Part shown: positions 35,904 to 47,549 of the stretch, in pieces
Layout of the letters: each line of letters starts with the position of its first letter
How positions within the stretch are numbered: the first letter of the stretch is position 1
DNA from: Penicillium oxalicum
Lineage: Eukaryota; Ascomycota; Eurotiomycetes; Eurotiales; Aspergillaceae
Reading direction: 5' to 3'
Length of the DNA stretch: 64,000 nucleotides
Assembly: GCF_001723175.1 (NCBI RefSeq)
Contig: NC_064652.1
Coordinates: 1,736,001-1,800,000 of the forward strand
The notes under the pieces: generated by a model
Seen by the model: the letters and a program-made list of their open reading frames with translations, nothing else
Database searches by the model: none
What the model was told of the DNA's origin: nothing
Program-made: the position numbers and the translations under genes

Positions 35904-38900
35904 TCACAGGCGCAAAGCATCGAGGATCTTCTTCGCCATCTCCCGGTACTGCCACATACCACCAGAAACTTTCTTGAATTGAATACCGTGCAGGGAGAAC
36001 AGGGGTACCTTGACGATGAGAATCTCGAAGCGAAGGACAAGATTCTCTCCCGTGTCACTCTGCACGCGTGTCGTCGTTTCCCCGACCACACGGTCACCAA
36101 AAGAAGCACTGGTGGGTGGCTCGCGGGCAACATACTCGTCAGAGGCATCGGAGTTTGTGGTGAAGCTGTGGTCTGGCTGGCCTTGGGCTGCTCGACGCTG
36201 CAGCTTCGAGTGCGGTGATGCTCGACTATCGTCTCGGGCCATCATCGTGACCTAAAAGACCACCAAAGCTGATCCGGCGTCGGTGAGATACCTGGCCTTG
36301 GCGGTCAGGGCTGGGCGGACCGACGTCCACCACCTTCTCAAGATCGATGCTGGGAGCGTGTCGACAGCTGAATCCACCCTTGATCTCCACGTAATTGACA
36401 GCCAGCTGCTTGAGTACACGGATGATATCGGCACGGATGACAGGCAGGGGTTTGCTGCTGGTTGTCGAAACACTGAAGAGGCCCTTGAGATAGACGGGCT
36501 TGGAGAGGTCCTCTGCTTCGTTGGCACTTTCCAAGGCTGTCCCAGCCCCCGTGATATCGGCATCCGTCTCCTCGGGCACGTTGGCTTCTCGGGTGGCTTC
36601 ACGCCGAGCCCGGCGCGCCTGGATACTTTCCCGGCGGGCGTGGCCAAGGGACATGGTTCGTGCTGTGTGCCCTCGGGTCGATGTCTTCGTCCCTGCTGGG
36701 TCTCGTCGGTTCTCAGGTGGAGGCTGATCGGAGCCACTCGTCGAAGGTGGTTGACGATCAACGTCCAGCGTTTCAGCATCGGTCCTTCTGGCCGCCCGTC
36801 GTGCGTTGTAATCAGCAGAGTTGACACTGGTAGACCGGCCGAGGGATTTATTGCTCTGGGACTTGGCATCACCGGGCTGCGGAGCAGCCAGCAGGTCTGG
36901 CTGATGAGCTTGACTACTGGCCGGAGTCACGGAATCGGGAGACGGCTCGGGCCGGCGGGTGCGACGGACACTGAAGCCGCGATGGATCGGAGATGCAGAG
37001 TCCGCGGGAGGCTGCACATTGAGTGTGGGAGTGTTGGGAGTGCTCACACGTTCCCGTTCAGGGTCGCGGCTACGATCTTTGACCCGCCGCGTGCTAAAGC
37101 GGCGGAGAATACCAGCAGCGGTGCTTTCCTTCTTGGAGGAAGGCGCTTCAAGCTGCATAGTATTCGGAACGACATGTGCCGAAGGCGATGAGACATGGTG
37201 ACTCTTCAGCGTCTCGGTCACCTCGTCCTCGCCATGAGTTCTAGCACGGGGACGAGAGCGACGACCGGTGTCCTTCTCGCCGGGTAGCTGATACTGATTC
37301 GTGTAGGCGGCTGCCGGCTGGGCAAGCTCGGGAATTTTGACATCACTGGCGATCGCGGGTTGGCGGAGACCGAGAGCACCTGGGCGAGCCTCAGCCCGTT
37401 CCCGATCGAGCTTCTCCTTCACCAAATAATAGACCGATATCAATGGGCTGTAAGCGTTAATCGGGTCATTGCCCAATTGGAGGGCTTCGGCAGAGGGAGC
37501 AGACAGGGTATCTCGGCTTGCAGCCGAGTTTCGCCGTTTGTAGAAATCAAAGACGCCCCGTTTCTTCTCGGCCTGAGTAGCCACGGGGTGTTCGCGGAGA
37601 TTCAGCCTTACCGCATTCTGATACTCTTCAGATTCCAGCGTTTTGGTGAGCTGGGCATTGATGTAATCCGGAGATCCAAAGTCGAAGCCTGTCATTCTCT
37701 CGATGACCTCTTGGTCCAGGGGGAGTTGCAGAGGCTCTCGAGCTGGGAGGTAGTTTTCTGGTGGTGCGCTGAATCCCTTGTTCATCCAGGGATGATTTAT
37801 GATCTCAGCCAAGGAGGCTCGCTGCTTCGGATCTGTTACGAGCATCCGCGAGATAATGTGTCGACATTCTGAGGAGTCACAGGAGGTGTTAGCTTGGTCA
37901 CGTCCTGACGCTTAGGATGGACGAGGGAAGGGTACACATCGTTGCGGAAGGGTAGCGGGGTTCAGGGACGCCGATCTCGGTGTCACATACCAGCAGTCAA
38001 CCCAGGCGGGTATTCGACCACACCCTTCTTAATCTTCGCATGAAGCTGAGGCATGCTCTGATCGTCAAATGGAACCTTTCCGCACACGAGTACATACAGC
38101 ACAATGCCAAAACTCCACACGTCCACTTCCGGGCCGGTGTATTGTCTCGCCTGGAGCAACTCTGGGGCCGCAAAGTACAGACTGCCACAGAAGGTCTTGA
38201 GGAGGCTGCGGGGCGAGAACAGGTTGCTCAGACCAAAATCAATGATTTTGATATCGCCGGTCTTGCTGATGAGGATATTCTCGATTTTGAGGTCGCGATG
38301 CACGATGCTGTTGCGATGGCAATAGTCCAGCGCACTGGCAATTTGGCGAGCAAACTTCCGGGCCTGTTTTTCCTTCAACTTTCCGTGCGAGATGATGTAG
38401 TCCAGCATCTGCCCCCCGTTGACATACTCAAACAGCATGTACCAGTGGTACGTAGTTCGAACCACGTCCCGCATACCGCAGATGTATGGATGGCTGGTTA
38501 GAGAGACGATGGCAGCCTCTCTTGCAGTTCGAATTTCCTTGGAGCGATCTGCCCGCTCCGTCTCGCGCGAGGACTTGTGTTCCTCGGTCGACAGGCGAGG
38601 GACGATCTTGACGGCAACCTATGCAGCGAGATAGAGCCCATATTAGCAAACTGCGGACCAAATCCATTGCACGCGACCGCAGCGTTCTGGTCATCACCCT
38701 GAACTGTGCCCCTCCATCCCGGGGGCAAAAAAAGAAAGGGAAGCAACGTGGATTGGGAATAATGACCTGTTCTCCAGTTTCTATGTTTTTGGCCAACTTC
38801 ACTTTGCCCATGCTACCTGCACCGATTGTCTTCCCTAGCGCCCAATTCCCCGTCGGGGTGGTGATGGTGGTGCGCCGCTTGGGCTGGCTTGGTGCGCTCG

Positions 38901-39291
38901 TTGGCCCAAGAGGTCCGCTCGCGGACACTGGCACCGAATCGACTGGAGCCAGCTCATTTTCACGCGGCTGCATGGAGGATGTTCTTTGATGTCGCCGGGT
39001 GGACTCGGTCCAAGCAGTTGCCGGTCGCTCGGCGGAAACGTCGCGGTCGCGGCGAGCTTTGGCGTCTCCGTCCGGTCGCCCTACGCCGTCAAATGCGGCA
39101 TAGTTTGACGGAGGCCGGTGATCATGAGAGGCCGTCTTGGAATGCGCATATTGGGCCGGGGGAGGAGGGGGCTGGGAGTGGTTGGATGGTCGAACCGCCA
39201 CGCTTCTCGTCCGATGCGGGAGTTCGGCTTGAGCAGCTGATCGCGCAGGCCTCGACGAGGTAGACGCGGTGCGCCTGGGAGCTGAGGACAT
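35904..39291 (-). CDS. KIN1: Kin1/Kin2-family serine/threonine kinase (PAR-1/MARK-like)
   Basis: A polarity and exocytosis kinase with a C-terminal membrane-binding KA1 domain. Minus-strand exons 39291-38767, 38618-37991, 37868-36292 and 36251-35904; 1025 residues. Seen: a basic Ser-rich N-terminus, the kinase domain from about residue 144 ([35 protein letters not shown] near 280, [14 protein letters not shown]), a UBA-like segment, a long disordered Arg/Ser-rich linker, and KA1 ([16 protein letters not shown] ... [19 protein letters not shown] ... [20 protein letters not shown]). The KA1 end lies in a different frame from the linker. A 40-nt intron (36252-36291, GTATCT...TTTTAG) restores the frame, but it would delete coding-looking sequence; a single extra C at about 36238-36240 is the alternative. 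In-frame ATG 39480 is also possible but less likely. Confidence 0.92.
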
Positions 39292-41681
39292 GGTGGCAGA
39301 GGCGCCGGAGTGTTTTGTGCAACAGTTGGAATGTTCACAAAGAGAGACTCGCAGATGATGGGCAAGCGGGGTTGACAGCGCCGCTGACGACCCAATGCGT
39401 AGGTAACTAAGATAGTCGTGAGGGTCTCTGCGACCGCCGCGGATGGAGGGGGGTTGGGGTTTCAAGGGCTCGCTTTTCACGCTTTACGTGGGGAAATGCA
39501 AATGCAGGGCCGAAAAAAAGCAACGCACAAGATGCAAAGGATGGAAGGACGGAGAGAGATGGAAAGAAGGAGGGGACTGGAGATTGACGGAGGGGGAAGG
39601 GAATGGGGACTCAAAAACGACGCGATGTAAGGTGGAGGAAGAGTGAGTTCGGAGGGGAGGGGCGAGCTGGGATCGGTGATGGAGTGGAGAGCGACGGAGG
39701 ACAACTGAAGAGTACCTCCGGACAACGTACGGTCGCAGTGGACTTGTCTTCAGTGAGTGAGTGAGTGAGAGAGCGCGCCGACAAGAGTCACCGCCGGTCA
39801 CTCTCTAGCATCTGCATCCACCTAGAAGCTAGGGGATTTCGCATCAGCACCACTGGTCCCAGATGCGTGGGTGGATTCGTGAGACTTTTCTTTGCAATCG
39901 TCCAGTCTCTTGAACGCTTGCCTGTTCGTGGCCGTCCGTATCCTTTTGGATCGGTCAAATCAATCAGCTTTACTGCGTCCCGCTTTAGCTCCGTTGCGGT
40001 CGGACGCTTGCCTCAGCCTGTAGTAGCGCGACCCTCATCCCCCACGGTCGATACCATACCAGGTGGTCATGCCTGCTTCCATCCTGACTCGAGACCACCT
40101 ACACTGCAGTCACGGAAACCTACGATCCCTTGCGATGCTTCTCACTTCGGGCCCTGACGACTGTGACCGCTGCTGATAGGAGAAATACTGTTGGAACGCC
40201 CACGACACTCTATCCCACTGGAATTGAGGTGTGAACCTCTCTGCGGATCAAATGGCGTGCAACCATTCACACCGGCCGAGGCCTCCCATGGCAGTGCTCG
40301 ACTCGGGCTGCCTCGATAGCTCGAGGCCTGCAGCTTCCATGCAATGTGGCCTTGTTCCTTGACCTCCCCCGGTATTCTGTGTCAGGAGGCCGCCTGCGAC
40401 GAACCGTCCTTGCTCACACCATACTTGCAAGAGCCGCGGTCACCAGCATGGGCTCCATGTCCTTGAGGCTATAGGTCACATATCACAGGTCAGATTCCAA
40501 TCGCGCATCACCTCTTCTCTCCCCCGCCCGAACACGGATGGAGTCGCCGAACACCTCCCAACCCTACTTTGGGGCTCCTCTCCTGCCTCGTCACGGGACT
40601 TGGACTGGACTCGGTCAAAGGTTTCACCGTCCGATCTGTGGCCAGGGGCTCGCGGGTGCTTGAAAGGTCGCTCGACGACTTCATTCGTTAGCCGCAGGAT
40701 AGGCTTCGGGCCGGGGACTCCCATGACGTGACAAAATAACACCCCCTGCCAGGCTTTCTCCCGTATCCACTTTCCACTCCCCGTCCCAACTTGCCCCGTC
40801 GTCGGGCACCGCGAGGGCAAAAGGGGGCAGCAGGAGTCTATACTTACCACCAAACCAATACTCAGAATGACTCTGGTGATTCCTGACTCGGTCCGTGTCT
40901 GATTACTGTATGTGTGAAGGTGCAGAAAACATCTACCGCGAAGAACAGCCCCAATGAAATTGTGCTGATTTCCAATTTCCACCCTCGTCCTATCACATGG
41001 TCACGATGTTCCATGACGGGGGACTTTGTTTGCGAATGAATTCCTCTTGCTACAGGTGCAGGGAACTGTCCGACTGGGTGTTCTCTGTTTATCCAATGAA
41101 GAAGTGGGTGCCTCAATCTCCGCCATGTCTGTGAAAGTTGACAACCTATATACAGGTCGGCCAGTGCAATGAGGGTACGACTCTCCAACATCTCGATATA
41201 TACTCAGGCACTGTCATAGGGACGGACCGAGGGTGCCTCCACAGTCTAAGCAACACCCGCTGTCTGGATGGGGACGTGGGTCCCCTCAGCCACTGGAGGC
41301 AACCACTCCAGTCCCCCACCTCCACTCAACCGTATTATGCACGTGACTTTTATCCTATTCATAGAACGTCCTCAGGATGCTTAGTTTCCGCGGATCCACG
41401 GCCAGGACATGTTGAATCGTGAGACCTGTCGTGGAGGTTGTCTCTCCCGGCGGGTGATGACCGACGATCAATGACCAGTGACCGACGACCCACACAGAGG
41501 GCAGCTACGATTGTCTTTCCGACGGGGGTCGATGTGCGCGGTCTTGCGGGCGCAGAAATTTCTGTTCTCCGAGAGCTTCACTATCCCGATGGGAATCCGC
41601 GATTCCCACCGATAGCCGGCTAACTGGGAAGAATCAACCACTGACTCCTCAGGGCTGTCACGACTGCAGCCCCAGAGGACG
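39292..41681. other. KIN1 promoter/leader and intergenic gap
   Basis: 2.4 kb with no supported gene. 39,420-39,690 is strongly purine-rich on the plus strand (pyrimidine-rich for the minus-strand KIN1), consistent with a long fungal leader and core promoter. A GAGT repeat lies at 39752-39769. The longest open frame (40476-40982, minus, 168 codons) shows no recognisable domain and is not called. Confidence 0.5.
39752..39769 (+). repeat. (GAGT)n short tandem repeat
   Basis: Four copies of a GTGA/GAGT unit running into a short GA run, within the upstream region of KIN1. Confidence 0.8.
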
Positions 41682-43106
41682 CTAGTGCGAGCTGTCCTGC
41701 AGGGAATAGATGGATGTGCCTCGCATATCGAGGCGCTGGGAGCGCTTGAGACGACCGCGGACCACGAGATCGCGGCTCACACAGGCCGGAGGGTCCCACA
41801 CCAGCTCGGCCACCGTTCTGCGAGGACGGAGCGTACCACATCCAGTCAGATCCTGCTGGTGAAACACTACCAAATCAGCCTGCGCTCCTTCGCAAAGACC
41901 GATGCCCTGACGCGGGGGTGAAAGTCCAATTGCGGCGCGAGCGCGCGTGGAGACGCACTCGTACAACAGCGCTGCATCGTCCTGGGTACCCGCTTGGTAG
42001 ATACCCACACCCAAGCAGGCCAGTACCAAGGGATCGAGCGACCCCCAGGGGGTGAATGCATTGCCCACGTTGTTGACGCCGATCACGGCATCCAACCCAT
42101 GCTTTCGGATCATCTCTGGCACTTGCAGCGTGCCGCGGGGGCGATGTTGAGGATCTCCTTCCTCGGCCGGTGCAGCCATATAGAGATCACTCGTGGGCAA
42201 CCCGACAAAGCTGACAGCCAGATCGTTTTCTCTGATGATCTGCGCGATGTGGCCCCATTCCTCGTTGGTGAAGAGGGTGAGCCGCGTGCAGTGACCCAGC
42301 ATGACGCGCTTTGTAGTCGACGACGAGGTCCAGCCACGCTGGCGTAGTGTGTCCAACACGTACCACACCAACGCCTCCTTGCCGTAGTCTAGATTGTAAT
42401 CCAGGTGGAAATCAAGATGTTTTCCCAACTGCAGGGCCCTGTCGACCGCCCAATCAATGTTTTGTTTTGCGGCTTCGATCGTCTCTTCCACGTATGGGGT
42501 GGACCCGATTACCTCCACCTGAGGATGTTGCTCCAGCGCTCGCTCCATCCAGGACCGATTTTCCGCGCCGTGGCCCGTAGAGTAGATCGGGTCCTGCGCG
42601 AAACAGACGATCTGGACTTCGCAGACCTCCTTCCACTGATCTTGCAGCTGGACCGCCGCCTCCAAACAAACATGCTGGACCGTCTGGTCCACCTCGACAA
42701 AGGCCCTCATGGCTGTGACCCCCGCGGCTACCGATTCTGCCAAGAGCCATTCGCCCCGTTGAAGCACGTCGGCCCGCGTGAACTGCCGCTTGGCCTCCGC
42801 GGTCTTGGACAGAGCCTCCTGAAACCCACCTTTTTGCGGACGGAGGTGTGCATATTGGCTGACACTATTCACAAAGGCCTTGTCCAAGTGAATGTGCGGA
42901 TGGGTGAGGGCGGGCAAGGCCAGTGGACGGGTGTCATCTTGCTCTGTTTCCGCGTTGATGAGGTGGTGCGGGGTGATCGGTCCAATGACGCCACATGGTG
43001 AGTCTGGCGGGTGATGCACCTGGATGTTCGACAACGCGAACGAAGCATCGGCGAGCCGAACACCCTGGATGGACTCGACCTTTTGTGTCAACTGAGGAGG
43101 CGGCAT
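41682..43106 (-). CDS. Amidohydrolase, cytosine deaminase-like
   Basis: Single exon, 474 residues. A metal-dependent amidohydrolase barrel: HPHIHLDKAF (His71, His73, Asp75) is the first metal motif with the extra Asp-Lys typical of bacterial CodA-like cytosine deaminases. Further on are HLDFHLDYNLDYG, MLGHCTRL carrying the later metal histidine, and a distal GVNNVGNAFTPWGSLDPL segment at the position of the catalytic Asp region. The C-terminal strand domain (GLCEGAQADLVVFHQQDL) is complete. Related enzymes deaminate cytosine, creatinine-like or triazine substrates; the substrate here is not evident. It has no signal peptide and is divergent from phosphoketolase across 1.37 kb. Enzymes of this subfamily are patchy in fungi and often resemble bacterial ones, so horizontal origin is possible but not shown. 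Confidence 0.86.
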   Translation of the reverse strand: MPPPQLTQKVESIQGVRLADASFALSNIQVHHPPDSPCGVIGPITPHHLINAETEQDDTRPLALPALTHPHIHLDKAFVNSVSQYAHLRPQKGGFQEALSKTAEAKRQFTRADVLQRGEWLLAESVAAGVTAMRAFVEVDQTVQHVCLEAAVQLQDQWKEVCEVQIVCFAQDPIYSTGHGAENRSWMERALEQHPQVEVIGSTPYVEETIEAAKQNIDWAVDRALQLGKHLDFHLDYNLDYGKEALVWYVLDTLRQRGWTSSSTTKRVMLGHCTRLTLFTNEEWGHIAQIIRENDLAVSFVGLPTSDLYMAAPAEEGDPQHRPRGTLQVPEMIRKHGLDAVIGVNNVGNAFTPWGSLDPLVLACLGVGIYQAGTQDDAALLYECVSTRARAAIGLSPPRQGIGLCEGAQADLVVFHQQDLTGCGTLRPRRTVAELVWDPPACVSRDLVVRGRLKRSQRLDMRGTSIYSLQDSSH

Positions 43107-44473
43107 GCTTGCAGTGTGTGAGGCCTGTATGTTAAAGAAGTCTCGGAGTCAATGGGTCTGCATTATCAGTGATCACCCAGCAAGCGCGCGGGCGCGCGGA
43201 GCAGAGCCCGTGTGCGGGTCTCGCCCACTGGCGCTGGCAATCTTCCATTCGGCTGGCTCCAAGCTCTGCTCGAACGTTTGCTCGCTTGTACAGTAGTTCA
43301 ATCGGACAGGATTGTGGCGACGGGGCTAATCAGTCTCCACTCGGATGGCATTTTAGGCGCTCGGCCCTTACCCGGCTGCTATGCACTGAGGATAACCATC
43401 TACTACAAGGGCCATCTCCGTAGCTGCCGCTTCTCGTTTGGCGTGCATCATTGATCCATTTCTCTGTGAGCATGAAGTAGAGCATCAAGCGTACGAGGAG
43501 CTTGGAGAGCTTGGGCAACAGGATGTCATGATGGAGAAACTAGAAGACTCAAGAGCTCCAAAGCTGCTGGGCTGATCGCAGCCACCCGCTGACGGGTGAC
43601 GGCGGAAGCTGGCCGGACCCGAAACAGGGATTCTTCCACCTCTCCAAAAGCAGGACTCGGCTCTGCTGCTGGTGATTCGCGCCCGTCAAAGTAAACAATC
43701 ATCACCGCATCAATCATGTTAGTTATGGCGGTCGAGCTGCATCTCTCTCAGTGGCCAATTGATGATCCATCGTCACCAAATCCGTGGAAGCCGGGATGCA
43801 TACTACTCGCGGAAGTACGGCTCCGTCGTCTCGAGGTCAGCAAACGGCGGTGCTAACCGGCTGCAGCGGGTGCGTCATTGACTACTGATACCACCTTAAT
43901 TGAGGAATTATTCTGGCCCGGCAGGATAGTCAGAGAGGTAGACTGGTAGTACGATGCATGGTGAGTGACTGAGTGGTAATAGTCGTACGTACCTTGCTCT
44001 CCTTTCTGTGCATCCCTGCAAACGCTTCACCAGAGCATCAGCCAACCTAATCATTCGATCCCCTCCAGTTCCCTCGGCTCGCTTGGAGGGAGATCAGGCC
44101 ATGCCACCGTGAGTCGGAACTCAACTGCTTCCAACGGGCGTGGGTTGATCCTCGTTCCACTGCGCCCATTGTCTCGGCCTTTTTAAAAGCGTAAACGTGG
44201 CCCAGAAACGTGGATCGAGTCGAAGCCTGGCGTCTGCAACCATCTGGACGAACCAAAGTGGGCGAACTCCAGGCCCCGTCACGTCACAGTCACCCACTTG
44301 CTTCTGAGAATCCGGTCTCCTTGGTCGACCAGACCTTTCCTCGTCTCAGGTGACACGAGGTTCCCCATCATACCACCCTCTTCCCCTTCGCCCTCACTCT
44401 CCGCACCTTTCTCCCGTCTCGCCCCTCTGTTTCCACCTCACTTGGTCCTCGCAATCACCGACCATCACCCAAT
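43107..44473. promoter_or_regulatory. Divergent promoter region, amidohydrolase and phosphoketolase
   Basis: 1.37 kb between divergent start codons, with no supported gene. The last 110 bases before the phosphoketolase ATG (44,360-44,470) are nearly pure C/T, the usual core-promoter and leader signature of a strongly expressed fungal gene. A GC-rich alternating GCGCGC stretch lies at 43,185-43,200. Confidence 0.5.
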
Positions 44474-47023
44474 ATGGCGTCACTATCGAAGCAGGACGGA
44501 GAGAAGAGTATCTCCGCCTATGGAGAGGCGCGGTCCACAATCCAAGGAGAATGTCTCAGCTCCGAGGAAGTGCAGAAGATGAATGCCTACTTCCGCGCCA
44601 GTCTCTACCTGTGCCTGGGCATGTTGTACCTGCGAGAGAACCCTTTGCTCCGGGAGCCCCTCAAGAAGGAGCACCTGAAACAACGCCTGCTCGGCCACTG
44701 GGGCTCTGATGCAGGGCAATCGTTTACCTGGATTCATATGAATCGGCTCATCAAGAAGTACGACTTGGATGTGCTCTTCGTGTCCGGTCCCGGTCACGGG
44801 GCACCGGGCATAATCTCCCAGTCGTACCTCGAGGGTGTCTATTCGGAGGTCTATCCCGACAAGTCCGAAGATGTCGAGGGAATGCAAAAGTTCTTCAAGC
44901 AATTTAGCTTCCCCGGAGGCATTGGATCACACGCCACTCCCGAGGTATGACACCCCACCCTTGTACAGCAAAAGAGGATCACGGTCCGGACAAGCGAGGG
45001 GAAAGCCTCCTGCCTCGGATACTGACTGCTATTCCACTGTTTCTAGACTCCCGGTAGTATTCATGAGGGTGGCGAGCTGGGTTACTCCATCTCTCATGCA
45101 TTCGGCACGGTCTTTGACCACCCAAACCTGATTACACTGACCATGGTCGGTGATGGAGAATCAGAGACGGGTCCATTGGCAACCAGCTGGCACAGCAACA
45201 AATTCCTCAATCCCATCACGGATGGAGCGGTCCTGCCGGTGCTCCACCTGAATGGGTACAAAATCAACAATCCGACCATCTTGGCCCGCATCAGTCATCA
45301 GGAGCTGACCTCCCTTCTGGAGGGCTATGGATGGAAACCCTACTTTGTCGAGGGGAGCCACTTGCAAAGCATGCACCAAGCCATGGCGGTCACTCTGGAG
45401 CAGTGCGTCAAAGAAATTCGCGAGTACCAGCAACAGGCGCGCACCTCCAACAAGCCCTTCCGCCCGCGCTGGCCCATGATCGTCTTGCGCACCCCCAAGG
45501 GCTGGACGGCCCCCCGAGAGATTGACGGCAAGCTGCTCGAAGGCTTCTGGCGCGCTCACCAAATCCCCATCACAGATGTACTCACAAATCCCGACCACCT
45601 CAAGGTGTTGGAGTCGTGGATGAAGGGTTACAAACCTGAGGAGCTCTTCGATGCCAATGGCAAACTGGTGCCCGAGCTGCGCGCCCTGGCGCCTTCAGGC
45701 AAATCGCGCATGTCGGCCAATCCGGTCGGCAACGGAGGTGTTCTCCGAAAGCCTCTGAACCTGAATGACTTCACCAAGTACGCGATCAAGGACGTCGTAC
45801 CCGGCAAAACCATCACGGGAGGCATGGCGAACATGGCCAAGTTCCTCCGCGATGTGGTCAGCAAGAACATGACCAACTTCCGACTCTTCGGTCCCGACGA
45901 GACCGAATCGAATAAGCTGGCCGAGGTCTACAAAGCCGGGAAGAAGGTCTGGCTGGCAGAATATTTCGACGAGGACCAGGATGGCGGCAATCTGTCTCCG
46001 GCCGGCCGCGTCATGGAGATGCTCAGCGAGCACACCTGTGAAGGGTGGCTGGAGGGCTACATTCTGTCCGGCCGTCACGGTCTCATCAACAGCTACGAGC
46101 CCTTTGTGCATGTCATTGACTCCATGGTCAACCAACATTGCAAGTGGATCGAGAAGTGTCTCGAGGTTGAATGGAGAGCCAAGGTAGCCTCGCTGAACAT
46201 CTTGATCACCGCAACGGTCTGGCGCCAGGATCACAACGGCTTCACCCATCAGGATCCCGGCTTCCTGGACGTTGTCGCGAACAAGTCTCCCGAGGTCGTG
46301 CGCATCTATCTTCCTCCGGACGGGAATACGCTCCTGTCGGTGATGGACCACTGTCTACGCAGCGTCAATTATGTCAACGTCGTCGTGGCCGACAAGCAGG
46401 AGCACATCCAGTTCCTCAGCATGGACGATGCCGTCGAGCATTGCACCAAGGGTCTTGGCATCTGGGACTGGGCGAGTAATGATCAGGGTGTCGAGCCGGA
46501 TCTTGTTCTGGCGTCGTGCGGAGATGTCTCCACTCACGAAGCCCTGGCTGCGGCCGCCTTACTCCGGGAGTACCTGCCGGAGCTCAAGGTGCGCTTCGTG
46601 AACGTGGTCGATCTCTTCCGCTTGATTTCCGGTACGGAGCACCCGCACGGCATGCCCGACCAGCAGTGGCGAGCCATCTTCACCGATAACAAGCCAATCG
46701 TGTTCAACTTCCACTCCTATCCCTGGCTGATCCATCGATTGACCTACAAGCGTCCCGGACAACACAACTTGCACGTCCGCGGATACAGGGAGAAGGGCAA
46801 CATCGATACCCCCTTCGAGTTAGCCATGCGTAATGGTACCGACCGGTACAGTCTGGCCATCGATGCGATTGATCTTATGAGTGGCTCGCTGGGCAATACC
46901 GGGGCAAGTGTTCGCGAGAAGTTCATCAAGTTCCGACTGCAGGGTAAGAAGGAAGCGTTTACCAATGGCCTGGACCCAGAATATATCCGCAACTGGACCT
47001 GGCCATACTCGAAAGAAACGTAG
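44474..47023 (+). CDS. phk: Xylulose-5-phosphate/fructose-6-phosphate phosphoketolase
   Basis: A thiamine-diphosphate enzyme that splits xylulose-5-phosphate or fructose-6-phosphate with phosphate into acetyl-phosphate plus glyceraldehyde-3-phosphate or erythrose-4-phosphate. Exons 44474-44944 and 45047-47023 (102-nt intron); 815 residues, the usual length. Seen: HWGSDAGQSFTWIHMNRL, SGPGHGAPG near residue 108, PGGIGSHATPETPGSIHEGG (signature, split by the intron), the thiamine-binding GDGESETGPLATSWHSNKF from about 190, HQDPGFLD, and the C-terminal KFRLQGKKEAFTNGLDPEYI. Codons are strongly C/G-ending, suggesting high expression. In fungi acetyl-phosphate is passed to acetate kinase or other routes; no acetate kinase gene is present in this window. 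Confidence 0.97.
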
Positions 47024-47549
47024 AGCGATCATATGACAACGGGAATGTCTTTTTGGTTTTAGATCCGTGCATGTGTCATGCAATGATAGTTTTGATTTGA
47101 GTTTCAATGACGAATGAAGATCCCATGAGGAAGGCTCTGGTCATCCTCAACGCCACAGAATATTCTTATCCTGACATCTTCTTCTGGGGTGCCCCATAGT
47201 GACCACAAAGTCACTCACCATCTAGCCGTTCCATCCTTTCTCGTGGCTAAAATTGAAACCAAATAATTGAACGCAATTCGGTCACGACAGAGTCGTTTAC
47301 GTATCCAATCCCGATTCAGACGAGAAAAAAGGAGCAACGGTGTTCGGCTTCCCGAACTCCGAGCCACTTTCCGGGGACCAACGCCAACCCCGACTCTGCT
47401 TCAACTCAGCAGCATTTCGATGCTTTTTTCCTATCCATCCTCCTCGACTCGAATATCGGCAACGGGCATCGAAAGCCGAATCTTCAAGCCCTCTCAATTG
47501 GACTGTTATCTCTCGACCAAGACTCTGGGGTAATTTGAATTCGAAGAAC
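47024..47549. other. Gap between phosphoketolase and Zn2Cys6 gene
   Basis: 526 bases in tandem orientation, holding the phosphoketolase 3' UTR and the promoter of the regulator. No other feature seen. Confidence 0.5.

Noticed and set aside
36283..37191. 302-codon open frame antisense to KIN1
   Set aside because: Overlaps the conserved kinase linker and KA1 region and shows no recognisable similarity.
40476..40982. 168-codon minus-strand open frame upstream of KIN1
   Set aside because: No domain, poor composition, and it sits in probable promoter sequence.
45695..46351. 218-codon open frame antisense to phosphoketolase
   Set aside because: Codon-bias shadow of a highly expressed gene.
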